A stretch of 15,004 nt of DNA from positions 1 to 15,004 of the forward strand of contig JAHISH010000263.1 in NCBI GenBank assembly GCA_018818365.1. Direction: 5' to 3'. Below the pieces are notes generated by a model. The model did not search any database and was not told the DNA's origin. It saw only the letters and a program-made list of their open reading frames with translations. The stretch is from Candidatus Omnitrophota bacterium. GTDB lineage: Bacteria > Omnitrophota > Gorgyraeia > Gygaellales > Profunditerraquicolaceae. The translations under genes were made by a program, and so were the position numbers. Below are positions 6,937-14,421 of this stretch, in pieces (position 1 is the stretch's first letter; the number at the start of each line of letters is the position of its first letter).

Positions 6937-7932
6937 ATGTCGTTCAATAATATACGAGGCCAGCAGCAGGCGATAGAGATATTGCAAAGATTCCTTGCGC
7001 AGTCAACCCTTCAAGGAGGGTATCTTTTTGTAGGGCCGGAAGGAGTAGGAAAGAAGACTGCCGCGAAAACCCTTGCCAAGGCATTGGAGTGCCAGGAAGA
7101 GGGGAATGATTCTTGCGACCGCTGTCCGTCCTGTTTAAAGATTGAGAAGAATCAGCATCCTGATGTGAGAGTCATCGACGGCTCTGACCCTCACGATCCG
7201 TCTTCTGATCCTGCGATTACCGGCAAGGAAATAAAGATAGAGCAGATTCGCCAGATGCAAAAAGAAATTTCCCTGCGTCCTTTCGAAGGCAGGAAGAAGG
7301 TCTTCATTATCGATAATGCCCATACCCTGACTGCCGAAGCCTCCTCGGCGCTTCTTAAGGTCTTGGAAGAGCCTCCGGGAAGTAGTGTGATCATACTGGT
7401 TACCGATAAACAGGCAGTCTTATTAAAGACGATACTCTCGCGCTGTAAGGTAGTGAAGTTTTCAACGCTTCCTCGCCAGGAGCTTGAGGAGTTATTCAGG
7501 AATGATTTTTCTCTTGACGCAGCTTCATCGCATTACCTGGCGTATGTATCGGAAGGCAGGATTGGAAGAGCCCTGCGCCTTAAGGAGACTTCGTTTCTTC
7601 AAGAGAAGAACCGCATCATTGATGCGTTGGTCTATTCCTCGGGGGCAGCAGGGGGACAATTGAGCACGGAGAATCGGCAAGTGGTAAGAAATTACCTTAC
7701 CATTCTTTCTACATGGTTTCGCGACCTCTATTTGCTCAAAATCGGCATGCCCCACGCAGAACTGATTAATCGTGACCGCAAGGATCAGTTACTGCGGACA
7801 ATGTCAGGGTATTCGTTCGTAGAGCTTAATGAGATATTCGCCAGCCTCTCTGAGGCGGTTTTCTTTCTGGAACATAACGTCAATGTCAAATTACTACTGG
7901 GAGAGTTAGGAGCTAAAGTATGGAAGGGATGA
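6937..7932 (+). CDS. holB: DNA polymerase III delta' subunit (clamp loader)
   Basis: Delta' is the stator of the clamp-loader complex, which opens the beta sliding clamp and places it on DNA. The 331-residue protein is an AAA+ module beginning with the RGQQQAI box typical of this family. The Walker A-like GPEGVGKKT is at 33-41. A four-cysteine zinc-binding cluster follows (C52, C60, C63, C66). The Walker B position reads IIDNAHTL (124-131), which lacks a canonical DE pair; this agrees with delta' usually not hydrolysing ATP. The SRC sensor motif is at 168-170. The C-terminal helical domain makes up the rest. No clear ribosome binding site precedes the ATG at 6937. The gene overlaps ricT by 13 bp. 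A DnaX-like gamma/tau paralogue is less likely given the length, the DNAH motif and the tmk/ricT neighbours. Confidence 0.93.
   Translation: MSFNNIRGQQQAIEILQRFLAQSTLQGGYLFVGPEGVGKKTAAKTLAKALECQEEGNDSCDRCPSCLKIEKNQHPDVRVIDGSDPHDPSSDPAITGKEIKIEQIRQMQKEISLRPFEGRKKVFIIDNAHTLTAEASSALLKVLEEPPGSSVIILVTDKQAVLLKTILSRCKVVKFSTLPRQELEELFRNDFSLDAASSHYLAYVSEGRIGRALRLKETSFLQEKNRIIDALVYSSGAAGGQLSTENRQVVRNYLTILSTWFRDLYLLKIGMPHAELINRDRKDQLLRTMSGYSFVELNEIFASLSEAVFFLEHNVNVKLLLGELGAKVWKG
7908..7912 (+). promoter_or_regulatory. Shine-Dalgarno AGGAG deciding the ricT start
   Basis: AGGAG at 7908-7912, inside the end of holB, lies 7 nt before the ATG at 7920. The alternative in-frame ATG at 7929 has its purine tract directly adjacent, with no spacing, so 7920 is preferred. 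Confidence 0.6.
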
Positions 7933-8714
7933 TATCCGTTCGTTTACGTGATTCCGGGCAAACTTTTAAATATCAGGTGCACCATTGCATCGTGCGGGAA
8001 GGGGATTGTGTGATTGTTGAACATGACCGCGGGATGGATCACGGGGTTGTGGTATCTTCACATGCATGCGCTGCGCAGGCCAACCCCAAGGAAGCCCCCA
8101 AGAAGATCATACGCCGGGCTACTGAAAATGATTTCAAGAGAATAGAAGAGAACAGATTGAAAGCCAAAGAAGCCTTCAATAACTGTGTGAAGAAGATCGA
8201 AGAGCATAAGTTGGATATGAAGTTAGTGCAGGCAGAGTATTCCTTTGATTGTTCCAAGATCCTCTTTTATTTTACTGCGGACGGCAGGGTCGATTTTAGG
8301 AACCTGGTTAAAGACTTAGCCAAGGTATTCAAAGCGCGGATTGAATTGCGCCAGATCGGGGTGCGTGATGAAGCCAGGCTTTTCGGGGGCTTCGGCTCAT
8401 GCGGAAGAGAGCTTTGCTGCACTAGCTTTCTTAAGGATTTCGAGCCGGTGACCATTAAGATGGCTAAAGAAGAGGGGCTCTCGCTTAATCCTCCGAAGAT
8501 CTCCGGCCTTTGCGGGAGGTTGATGTGTTGTCTTTCTTTTGAATACCAGACCTATAAAGTCCTTTCCCGGGGGCTCCCCCGTGAAGGAGAGATAGTTTCA
8601 ACTGCGCAAGGCAAAGGAAAAGTTGTTTCGGTCAATGTCTTTAAGCGTGCTGCCACCGTGCAACTTGAGGGAGGCGTGCAGGTACAAATTTGTTTCAAAG
8701 AACCCCCCCAATAA
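7920..8714 (+). CDS. ricT: PSP1 domain protein, RicT (YaaT) family
   Basis: RicT is the PSP1-domain member of the Ric complex, which in Bacillus works with RicA and RicF, binds iron-sulfur clusters and promotes RNase Y-dependent mRNA maturation. The 264-residue protein has the family pattern. The PSP1 core includes GDCVIVEHDRGMDHGVV (about 28-44) and RNLVKDLAKVFKARIELRQIGVRDEA (about 127-152). After it come two conserved cysteine blocks, CGRELCC (C161, C166, C167) and CGRLMCC (C198, C203, C204), which are the expected cluster ligands. All six cysteines are present. The gene overlaps holB by 13 bp, with its ribosome binding site inside holB, so translation is probably coupled. No RicA or RicF gene is in this window. 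The role in this host is inferred only by family. Confidence 0.9.
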   Translation: MEGMISVRLRDSGQTFKYQVHHCIVREGDCVIVEHDRGMDHGVVVSSHACAAQANPKEAPKKIIRRATENDFKRIEENRLKAKEAFNNCVKKIEEHKLDMKLVQAEYSFDCSKILFYFTADGRVDFRNLVKDLAKVFKARIELRQIGVRDEARLFGGFGSCGRELCCTSFLKDFEPVTIKMAKEEGLSLNPPKISGLCGRLMCCLSFEYQTYKVLSRGLPREGEIVSTAQGKGKVVSVNVFKRAATVQLEGGVQVQICFKEPPQ

Positions 8715-8723
8715 TACCACGCG

Positions 8724-9485
8724 ATGCTTGTCGATACGCACTGTCATCTTGATTTTTCTGATTTCGACCATGACCGCGATGCGGTGATCGCGCGGGCACA
8801 GGCACAGGAAGTAGGGGTTTTTATAAATATCGGCTCTAGCATCAAGGGGTCTGAGCAATCCGTGGCCCTCTCTGGGCACTATGAGTTTGTATATGCCAGT
8901 GTCGGTATCCATCCCCATGAAGCCGATTCTTTCACTGAAGGAAACCTCCGCGCGATAGAAGCGCTACTTGCCTCTCCAAAGGTCGTTGCCGTCGGAGAGA
9001 TCGGCCTGGATTATTTCAAGAACTATTCTCACGCAGATAACCAGCGCAGGCTTTTTACCGCCTTGGTGGCGTTGGCCAAAGTACATGATCGCGCTCTGGT
9101 TATTCATACTCGCGATGCCGCAGATGATACGCTTCAGATTCTCAAAGATGCGATGCCCATAAAGGCGGTAGTGCATTGTTTTTCTGGGAGTGCGCATTTC
9201 TTGAAAGAATGTCTGGACCTTGGATTCTTTCTTTCTTTTACCTGTAATATCACCTATAAGAAAGCAAATGCGTTGCGCAATCTTGTGCAGGAGACTCCTT
9301 TGCAACGGCTCTTCTTAGAGACAGATGCGCCGTTTTTATCTCCCGAAGGATTGCGGGGGAGAAGGAATGAGCCTGCGTCGGTACGCCGGCTCGCCGAGGA
9401 GATCGCGCGGATCAAAAAGGTTTCCTTTGAAGAGGTCGCCCAGGTAACTACGGCTAATGCAAAAGCGTTTTTTCATATCGCATGA
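8724..9485 (+). CDS. tatD: TatD-family metal-dependent DNase
   Basis: TatD proteins are cytoplasmic TIM-barrel metal hydrolases with 3'-5' exonuclease activity on DNA; some relatives act on D-aminoacyl-tRNA or other substrates. The 253-residue protein carries the full set of metal ligands: the H-x-H pair H6 and H8 (DTHCHLD), E92 (VGEIGLDYF), H128 (VIHTRDA), H151 (VHCFSGS) and D201 (LETDAPFLSP). The family box GIHPHEA is at 61-67. Length is typical and nothing is missing. It starts 9 bp after ricT without a visible Shine-Dalgarno. Its stop overlaps the following DUF362 gene by 4 bp (ATGA at 9482-9485). The tmk-holB-ricT-tatD order resembles the arrangement known from Firmicutes. Confidence 0.94.
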   Translation: MLVDTHCHLDFSDFDHDRDAVIARAQAQEVGVFINIGSSIKGSEQSVALSGHYEFVYASVGIHPHEADSFTEGNLRAIEALLASPKVVAVGEIGLDYFKNYSHADNQRRLFTALVALAKVHDRALVIHTRDAADDTLQILKDAMPIKAVVHCFSGSAHFLKECLDLGFFLSFTCNITYKKANALRNLVQETPLQRLFLETDAPFLSPEGLRGRRNEPASVRRLAEEIARIKKVSFEEVAQVTTANAKAFFHIA

Positions 9486-10600
9486 AATCAGAAGTTGCAA
9501 TTGTTAAATGTAAGGAATACTCCACTGAAGAGGTGGAACGCTCTTTACGAAGTGCCATAGAACTCCTCGGGGGGATACGCCGTTTTATCGCGCCGCAGAG
9601 CAGGGTGCTTGTCAAACCGAACCTTTTGGTTGCGATTGAGCCAGAGCGGGCTTTGACCACGCATCCGCAAGTCGTGCGTGCGGCGATACGCATCCTAAAG
9701 GATATCGGCTGTAAGGTTTTTGTCGGGGACGGGCCGATTACCTTTGGTGCTCAGTGCGCCAGTATCGAAACGGTCTATGCGCGCACGGGAATCAAAGCGG
9801 TCTGCCACGCCGAAGGCGCGGAGTTAGTTGAGTTTACCAATAGGCGATGGCATGGGAAGTTTCCCATGACGACGTGGCTTGATACTGTCGATTACCTGGT
9901 GAATATCCCAAAGTTTAAGACGCACGAATTGACCGTCCTGACCGGCGCGATAAAAAATACCTATGGCCTGGTATCCGGTACTTTTAAGACGGAATTACAT
10001 AAGCTTTATTTTAAAGAAGAGGAGTTTGTTAAGGTGATCGTGGATGTGTTTCAGGAGGCGCGCCCTTGTTTAAGTATCGTAGACGGGATTGTGGCCTTAG
10101 AGGGAGATGGGCCGGGGACTGGCGGCAAGCCGCGTAAGGCAGGATTACTTCTGGCCAGCGCGGATTCTGTGGCATTGGATGCGGTCCTGGCCAGGGTTAT
10201 GGGGATTAAACCGGGAGATGTCCTTACTACCCCGATAGCGGCGCAGAGAGGCCTGGGGGTTGCGGATATCGGCGCGCTGCTCATTCACGGAGAGAGACTG
10301 GAAGATATTTGCGGAGAAAAGTTTTTACTTCCGGTTGCGTCCGTACGCAGCAAGATCCCTAAGCCCCTCGTGCAATTTATTAAACGGTTCGTGAAGTATT
10401 ATCCGGTAGTCTGCGCTTCGTCTTGCATTCGTTGTCAGGCTTGTGTGAGCGCCTGCCCGCAACGTATTATCGAGTTTCAGTCTGAACGGATACATATCAA
10501 CTATAAAAAATGTATCTCCTGTTTTTGTTGTCAGGAGGTATGCCCCGCAGCGGCGATCAGTATTAAAAAAACCTTTTTAGCGAAATTATTACGCTTTTGA
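9482..10600 (+). CDS. DUF362 protein with C-terminal 2x[4Fe-4S] ferredoxin domain
   Basis: The 372-residue protein has a DUF362 domain over about residues 1-290, recognisable by VLVKPNLL (42-49), DYLVNIPKFKTHELTVLTGAIKNTYG (about 137-162) and the Asp-rich SADSVALDAVLARVMG stretch (226-241). It ends in a bacterial ferredoxin-like domain with two classic clusters: C315, C318, C321, C325P and C344, C347, C350, C354P. Two [4Fe-4S] clusters are therefore expected, suggesting electron transfer. The catalytic role of DUF362 is not established, and I cannot name a substrate. No signal peptide or membrane segment is evident, so it is probably cytoplasmic. It overlaps tatD by 4 bp at its start and the TPR gene by 4 bp at its end, so the three are probably translated from one message. 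The coupling may reflect packing rather than shared function. Confidence 0.88.
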   Translation: MKSEVAIVKCKEYSTEEVERSLRSAIELLGGIRRFIAPQSRVLVKPNLLVAIEPERALTTHPQVVRAAIRILKDIGCKVFVGDGPITFGAQCASIETVYARTGIKAVCHAEGAELVEFTNRRWHGKFPMTTWLDTVDYLVNIPKFKTHELTVLTGAIKNTYGLVSGTFKTELHKLYFKEEEFVKVIVDVFQEARPCLSIVDGIVALEGDGPGTGGKPRKAGLLLASADSVALDAVLARVMGIKPGDVLTTPIAAQRGLGVADIGALLIHGERLEDICGEKFLLPVASVRSKIPKPLVQFIKRFVKYYPVVCASSCIRCQACVSACPQRIIEFQSERIHINYKKCISCFCCQEVCPAAAISIKKTFLAKLLRF

Positions 10601-11202
10601 GCACAGATACCCCTTTATTGGAGTTAAGGATCAAATTGGATGAGGCGATTACCTACGGTTCGCGGCGCGCGGCTTTATCTTTGGCCCGTCGGGGGGTTAG
10701 AGACGCCCAGGAGCGCGACCTGCAAGGAGAGGCAGAATATTTTAAAGGGCAGGTGGATTTGCTGCAGAGCAGGTTTACCCGCGCCATTGAGCATTTTGAC
10801 GCGGCGATCCGTCATAACCCCGCGGACGGCGCTTCCTACAATGACCGCGCCCTCTGTATGGTGGAGTTAGGGATTATCGACGATTCTTTGGCGTATTTTG
10901 ATAAGGGGATTGAAGTGGAGCCGGATTATGCGACCGTCTATCACAATAAGGGGTGGCTCTTAAATAATATCGGCAGGCATACCGAGGCTATTGCGTGTTT
11001 CAGAAAGGCTTTGAGTCTGGAGCCCCGCAGGGCAGTGACCTATGATAACCTTGCCGACGCCTTGTGGAATTGCGGAGACTTTGCAGGTGCCCGGCAGGCG
11101 TATATAAAAGTAATCGCGTTTCTTCCCCCGCGGCGATGTATGGAAATCCGCAAAGAGATCATGCACAAGATTAAACAAATAGAGGGTGAATTAAAAAAAT
11201 AA
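10597..11202 (+). CDS. Tetratricopeptide repeat protein
   Basis: The 201-residue soluble protein consists largely of TPR repeats: about residues 43-76 (weaker), 78-111, 112-145 and 146-178. The typical helix-pair pattern is clearest in the middle two (NDRALCMVELGIIDDSLAYF and NKGWLLNNIGRHTEAIACF). A basic, helical tail follows. TPRs are protein-binding scaffolds and the partner is unknown. The likely start is TTG at 10597, whose last two bases with the next form the TGA stop of the DUF362 gene (TTGA overlap). The first ATG of the same frame lies well inside the repeats. No Shine-Dalgarno is visible, so translation may depend on coupling to the upstream gene. The protein may be a partner of the DUF362-ferredoxin protein, by position only. 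Confidence 0.8.
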   Translation: MSTDTPLLELRIKLDEAITYGSRRAALSLARRGVRDAQERDLQGEAEYFKGQVDLLQSRFTRAIEHFDAAIRHNPADGASYNDRALCMVELGIIDDSLAYFDKGIEVEPDYATVYHNKGWLLNNIGRHTEAIACFRKALSLEPRRAVTYDNLADALWNCGDFAGARQAYIKVIAFLPPRRCMEIRKEIMHKIKQIEGELKK

Positions 11203-11211
11203 GAGGTCACC

Positions 11212-12255
11212 ATGCAGATGCGCACTATTGAATGGAAAGATAACGCGATCAGGATTATCGATCAGACCAAGCTGCCTGCCTCGTGTGTATACTTGACGAT
11301 CAGGGATCTTGAAACCCTTGGGAAGGCAATAAAACTATTGCAGGTACGCGGGGCCCCCGCGCTGGGCGCTGCTGCGGGGTTGGGAGTATATCTGGGGCTT
11401 AAGGATTCCAAGGTACACACGTACGCGCAATTAAGCCGAGACGCAGAGAAGATTATCCGTTATATCGGTTCTTCCCGTCCGACCGCGTATAATCTTTTCT
11501 GGGGATTAGCGCGTATCCGTGCGGTGATCAAAAAGAACCGCAGTATGGCTATTCCGGAAATAAAGAAAGAAATCCTGGAAGAAGCGCGTCATATTATCGA
11601 AGAGGATCAAAGATCGTGCCGGAGTATCGGCGCATACGGCGCGTCGCTGATTACCCGGAATGACGCGATTTTGACGGTCTGTAACGCCGGGATGCTGGCA
11701 ACCATCGATTATGGGACTGCACTGGGAGTTTTTTATAGCGCCCATGCGCAAGGAAAGAGATTCAAGGTATTTGCCTGCGAAACACGGCCATTGCTTCAGG
11801 GAGCCCGGCTGACCACGTGGGAATTAAAGAAACATGGCATTGACGTGACTTTGCTCTGTGACAGTATGGCGGCATACCTCATGCGCCAGGGCAAGATCAA
11901 GAAGGTCATTACCGGCGCGGATAGGATCGCGCGTAACGCAGATGCCGCCAATAAGATTGGGACCTATAGCTTGGCGGTCTTAAGTCATTATCACAAGATC
12001 CCTTTCTATGTGGCTGCGCCGGTCTCTACGTTTGATCCCCATATTGCCACCGGTAAGGAGATTATCATTGAAGAACGCGATCCTGAAGAAGTAACCTCGC
12101 TCTATTTTAAGAAGCCGGTAGCCGCCGCAGGGGTCAAGGTCTGTAATCCTGCTTTTGACGTAACGCCGCATGAGTTGATTACGGCAATTATCACTGATAA
12201 GGGGATTATCCGGCCGCCGTTTGGGAGAGGGATTACAAAGGTTCTTACTTCATGA
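11212..12255 (+). CDS. mtnA: S-methyl-5-thioribose-1-phosphate isomerase
   Basis: MtnA isomerises 5-methylthioribose 1-phosphate to the ribulose form in methionine salvage; relatives act on 5-deoxyribose 1-phosphate in 5'-deoxyadenosine disposal. The 347-residue protein has RGAPA (46-50), SRPTAYNL (88-95), the catalytic cysteine C157 in TVCNAG, and the catalytic Asp D237 in GADRIA. The usual N-G-D of the next block reads N-A-D (242-244), a small substitution. ANKIGTYSLA and the C-terminal NPAFDVTPHELI are intact. The related eIF-2B subunits lack this Cys/Asp pair, which supports an enzyme. AGAGG (11202-11206) lies 5 nt before the ATG. No other methionine salvage gene is here, so the pathway in this host is open. 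It overlaps thiL by 4 bp. Confidence 0.94.
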   Translation: MQMRTIEWKDNAIRIIDQTKLPASCVYLTIRDLETLGKAIKLLQVRGAPALGAAAGLGVYLGLKDSKVHTYAQLSRDAEKIIRYIGSSRPTAYNLFWGLARIRAVIKKNRSMAIPEIKKEILEEARHIIEEDQRSCRSIGAYGASLITRNDAILTVCNAGMLATIDYGTALGVFYSAHAQGKRFKVFACETRPLLQGARLTTWELKKHGIDVTLLCDSMAAYLMRQGKIKKVITGADRIARNADAANKIGTYSLAVLSHYHKIPFYVAAPVSTFDPHIATGKEIIIEERDPEEVTSLYFKKPVAAAGVKVCNPAFDVTPHELITAIITDKGIIRPPFGRGITKVLTS

Positions 12256-13148
12256 GTATGGGGCAGCTTGGCGAATTCGGATTGATTGAATACCTGCGCA
12301 AGAAAATCAGACTTGATAATTCGGTTATCGAAGGTTCCGGAGATGATTGTGCGGTAATCCGGTTTCGCAAAGACACCTATCTTCTTTACACCTGCGATAT
12401 GATCGTGGAGGGGGTTGATTTTCTTTCGACGGATAAGCCTGAACTCATCGGGCAAAAGGCGTTGAGTATCTCTTTAAGCGATATTGCCGCCTGTGGGGGG
12501 ATCCCTCGGTATGCGGTGGTGGCGATGGGATTTCCCAAGAAGACCGCGCTTTCAAGGATTAAGAAAGTATCTGCGGGGTTATTGCGCGGTGCCAAGGAAT
12601 ATCGCGTTAATGTGGTGGGAGGGGATATCAGTTGTGCTCCGGTATTGACCATCGATGTGAGTGTAATCGGGGTGGTCAAGAAAGATAATCTGGTGCTACG
12701 CAAAGGCGCCAGAGTAGGGGATGTTATTTTTATTACGGGGAGCATCGGTGGATCGATCCAAGGCAAACACCTCACTTTTTCTCCCCGTATTAAAGAAGCG
12801 CGATTTCTGACACGCCATTTCCATGTGCATGCGATGATCGATGTCTCTGATGGGCTCGCGCAGGATCTTGGGCATATCCTTACCCAGAGCAAGGTAGGGG
12901 CGCGTATTTATCAAGAGAGTATCCCTTTGCGCAATGCGGCGGTTTCTGTTGAAGAGGCGCTTCAAAGTGGGGAAGAGTTCGAGCTTATTTTTACGCTCAA
13001 CAAAATTGAGGCTAATAGGCTTATCGCATTGAAGCGTCCTATATTTCATGCGATAGGAGAGATTACTGATAAAAAATCGGGGTTACGGTTAGTGGACAAG
13101 AAGAATCGAATAAAGAGAATTTCTTCTCCAGGCTTCCGCCACTTCTAA
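12252..13148 (+). CDS. thiL: Thiamine-monophosphate kinase
   Basis: ThiL phosphorylates thiamine monophosphate to the active cofactor thiamine diphosphate using ATP. The 298-residue protein has the N-terminal GEFGLI (7-12), the metal-binding GSGDDCA (28-34), a further acid at D49, LSDIAA (75-80) and GGD (123-125). The second half has the family blocks MIDVSDGLAQDLGHI (195-209) and GEEFEL (240-245). It is slightly shorter than many ThiL proteins but complete. The ATG at 12252 overlaps the mtnA stop (ATGA); a second ATG follows at codon 3. No thiamine riboswitch can precede it, because the upstream DNA is mtnA coding sequence. No other thiamine biosynthesis gene is in the window. A PurM/SelD-type relative is less likely given the motifs. 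Confidence 0.94.
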   Translation: MSMGQLGEFGLIEYLRKKIRLDNSVIEGSGDDCAVIRFRKDTYLLYTCDMIVEGVDFLSTDKPELIGQKALSISLSDIAACGGIPRYAVVAMGFPKKTALSRIKKVSAGLLRGAKEYRVNVVGGDISCAPVLTIDVSVIGVVKKDNLVLRKGARVGDVIFITGSIGGSIQGKHLTFSPRIKEARFLTRHFHVHAMIDVSDGLAQDLGHILTQSKVGARIYQESIPLRNAAVSVEEALQSGEEFELIFTLNKIEANRLIALKRPIFHAIGEITDKKSGLRLVDKKNRIKRISSPGFRHF

Positions 13149-13150
13149 TC

Positions 13151-13223
13151 AGGGACGGTTCTCAACCCAATCGGGGACGGTTCTTAATTCAAAGCAGAAG
13201 TGTCCCCTATAAAGGGGGTTCTT
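13151..13223 (+). repeat. Cluster of GGGACGGTTCT-type repeats (REP-like)
   Basis: Two direct copies of GGGACGGTTCT lie at 13152-13162 and 13174-13184, 22 bp apart. A third, shortened copy reads GGGGGTTCTTC at about 13214-13224, as if ACG were lost. An inverted copy AGAAGTGTCCCC at 13196-13207 matches the reverse complement at 10 of 12 positions. From memory, short repeats of this GGGACGGTTCT...AGAACCGTCCC kind are dispersed in many bacterial genomes and associated with REP-type (RAYT) transposases. No transposase is in this window. The cluster sits between thiL and tsaE and is probably a remnant. Confidence 0.75.
13173..13207 (+). repeat. Imperfect hairpin within the REP-like cluster
   Basis: GGGGACGGTTCT (13173-13184) can pair with AGAAGTGTCCCC (13196-13207), 10 of 12 positions matched, around an 11-nt loop. 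The right-arm CCCC (13204-13207) could instead pair with GGGG at 13214-13217, so two folds compete. No T-run follows, which argues against a simple intrinsic terminator. Confidence 0.65.
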
Positions 13224-13239
13224 CTTGAACGACTCAAGA
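13223..13239 (+). repeat. Small hairpin in the tsaE leader
   Basis: TCTTGA (13223-13228) and TCAAGA (13234-13239) form a perfect 6-bp stem around ACGAC, 17 nt before the tsaE ATG. It is short and may be chance or part of the repeat cluster next to it. Confidence 0.35.
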
Positions 13240-13255
13240 GCTATCCCTAAGGAAA

Positions 13256-13735
13256 ATGAAGATAATTTCGCATTCGGTTAAAGATACTTTGCGGATAGGC
13301 AGACGTATTGCGCGTCATCTCAAAGGAGGAGAAATCATTTGCCTGCACGGAGAATTAGGCGCGGGCAAGACTGTACTGGTAAAGGGTATTGCCGAAGGGC
13401 TTGGGATCAAGGCGGATGCGGTTATGAGCCCGACTTTTATATTGATACGCGTTCATACGTCGGGAAAATTTCCTCTTTATCACGCGGATCTTTATCGGCT
13501 CCGGCATATTCAGGAGGTCATGGATTTAGGATATGAGGAGTACCTTTACGGCAAAGGCATTACCGTAATCGAATGGGCTGATCGTTTAGGGAATCTCTTG
13601 CCAACGCAGTACTTTAAGATAGAATTAATGCATAGGGGGAACTCCCAAAGAGCATTGTGTTTTAGCGCATGCGGGCATGCGTACGAAAGGATATTGTCAG
13701 ATCTAAAGGGGAAATTAATGAAAAACAAGAGATGA
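13256..13735 (+). CDS. tsaE: tRNA t6A37 biosynthesis ATPase TsaE
   Basis: TsaE is the ATPase that drives the TsaB-TsaD complex in making N6-threonylcarbamoyladenosine at position 37 of ANN-decoding tRNAs. The 159-residue protein has Walker A GELGAGKT (32-39), the switch-like SPTF (58-61), HADLYRL (76-82) and EWADRL (106-111), all family hallmarks. Length is typical. The ATG at 13256 is preceded by AAGGA with rather short spacing, and the 107-bp leader holds the REP-like repeats and a small hairpin (arms 13223-13228 and 13234-13239). The stop overlaps the start of tsaB by 4 bp (ATGA at 13732-13735), so the two t6A proteins are probably made together. TsaD and TsaC are not encoded here. Confidence 0.95.
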   Translation: MKIISHSVKDTLRIGRRIARHLKGGEIICLHGELGAGKTVLVKGIAEGLGIKADAVMSPTFILIRVHTSGKFPLYHADLYRLRHIQEVMDLGYEEYLYGKGITVIEWADRLGNLLPTQYFKIELMHRGNSQRALCFSACGHAYERILSDLKGKLMKNKR

Positions 13736-14412
13736 AGATAATCGGGATTGATACGACCACTCCGTTTCTCTGCATTGGCGCATATGATAACGGGGCAATA
13801 TACGAGTATACTCTTAAAACCGGAACGCAACTTTCAGCGCTGGTGACTATTTCTATTGAACGGGTTTTAAAGGCGTTGCGTTGGAAGATGAAGGATGTGG
13901 ATTATTTCTTCTGTGGCATCGGGCCCGGTTCGTTTACCGGCATTAGGGTGGGAGTGGCAACCATCAAAGGCTTAAGTTGGGCAAGCGGCAAGCCGGTGGT
14001 AGAAATCCCTTCTTTAGACGCACTGGCGATGAATACTTTGGAGAGCCAGATGCCGGTTATCCCTATGATTGACGCCAAACGGAATCTACTCTACAGCAGT
14101 GTGTATCGATACAAAAAAGGGGTATTGGTACGCACCGCGCCCTACCGGCTCAGCAGCCTTGAGGATATTGCCAAGGAAATAAAGAATGAGGTCATCGTCT
14201 TAGGAGATGCCGTGGGCATTTATCGGGAAGAGATCGTGCGCAGTATTAAGGGCGTGGTTCTTCTTGATAAAGATCATTGGCGCCTTAAGACCGTCAATCT
14301 TATTGCGCACGCGCTTGCCCAGATACAGAAGAAGAAGATAAAGGATAGCTTTACCATAAAGCCGCTTTATCTCTATCAGAAAGAGTGTCAGATAAAGCAA
14401 AGTAATAGATAA
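13732..14412 (+). CDS. tsaB: tRNA t6A37 biosynthesis protein TsaB
   Basis: TsaB is the non-catalytic partner of TsaD in t6A synthesis. From the ATG at 13732 the protein is 226 residues with the expected N terminus MKIIGIDTTT and the family signature GPGSFTGIRVG (64-74). An upstream ATG at 13669 would add 21 charged residues read from within tsaE; the 13732 start, overlapping the tsaE stop as ATGA, fits the family far better. The second half (KRNLLYSSVYRYKKG and onward) is less conserved, as is usual for TsaB. It lacks the metal-binding histidines of TsaD, which excludes that paralogue. The C terminus is lysine-rich. alr follows after 9 bp. Confidence 0.93.
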   Translation: MKIIGIDTTTPFLCIGAYDNGAIYEYTLKTGTQLSALVTISIERVLKALRWKMKDVDYFFCGIGPGSFTGIRVGVATIKGLSWASGKPVVEIPSLDALAMNTLESQMPVIPMIDAKRNLLYSSVYRYKKGVLVRTAPYRLSSLEDIAKEIKNEVIVLGDAVGIYREEIVRSIKGVVLLDKDHWRLKTVNLIAHALAQIQKKKIKDSFTIKPLYLYQKECQIKQSNR

Positions 14413-14421
14413 GGGTTTAAT

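Noticed and set aside
12150..12251. Thiamine riboswitch upstream of thiL
   Set aside because: The upstream DNA is mtnA coding sequence, and the two genes overlap by 4 bp.
13669..13731. Upstream ATG extending TsaB by 21 residues
   Set aside because: The extension is read from inside tsaE in another frame and precedes the conserved N terminus MKIIGIDTTT. The ATGA overlap at 13732 is the better start.
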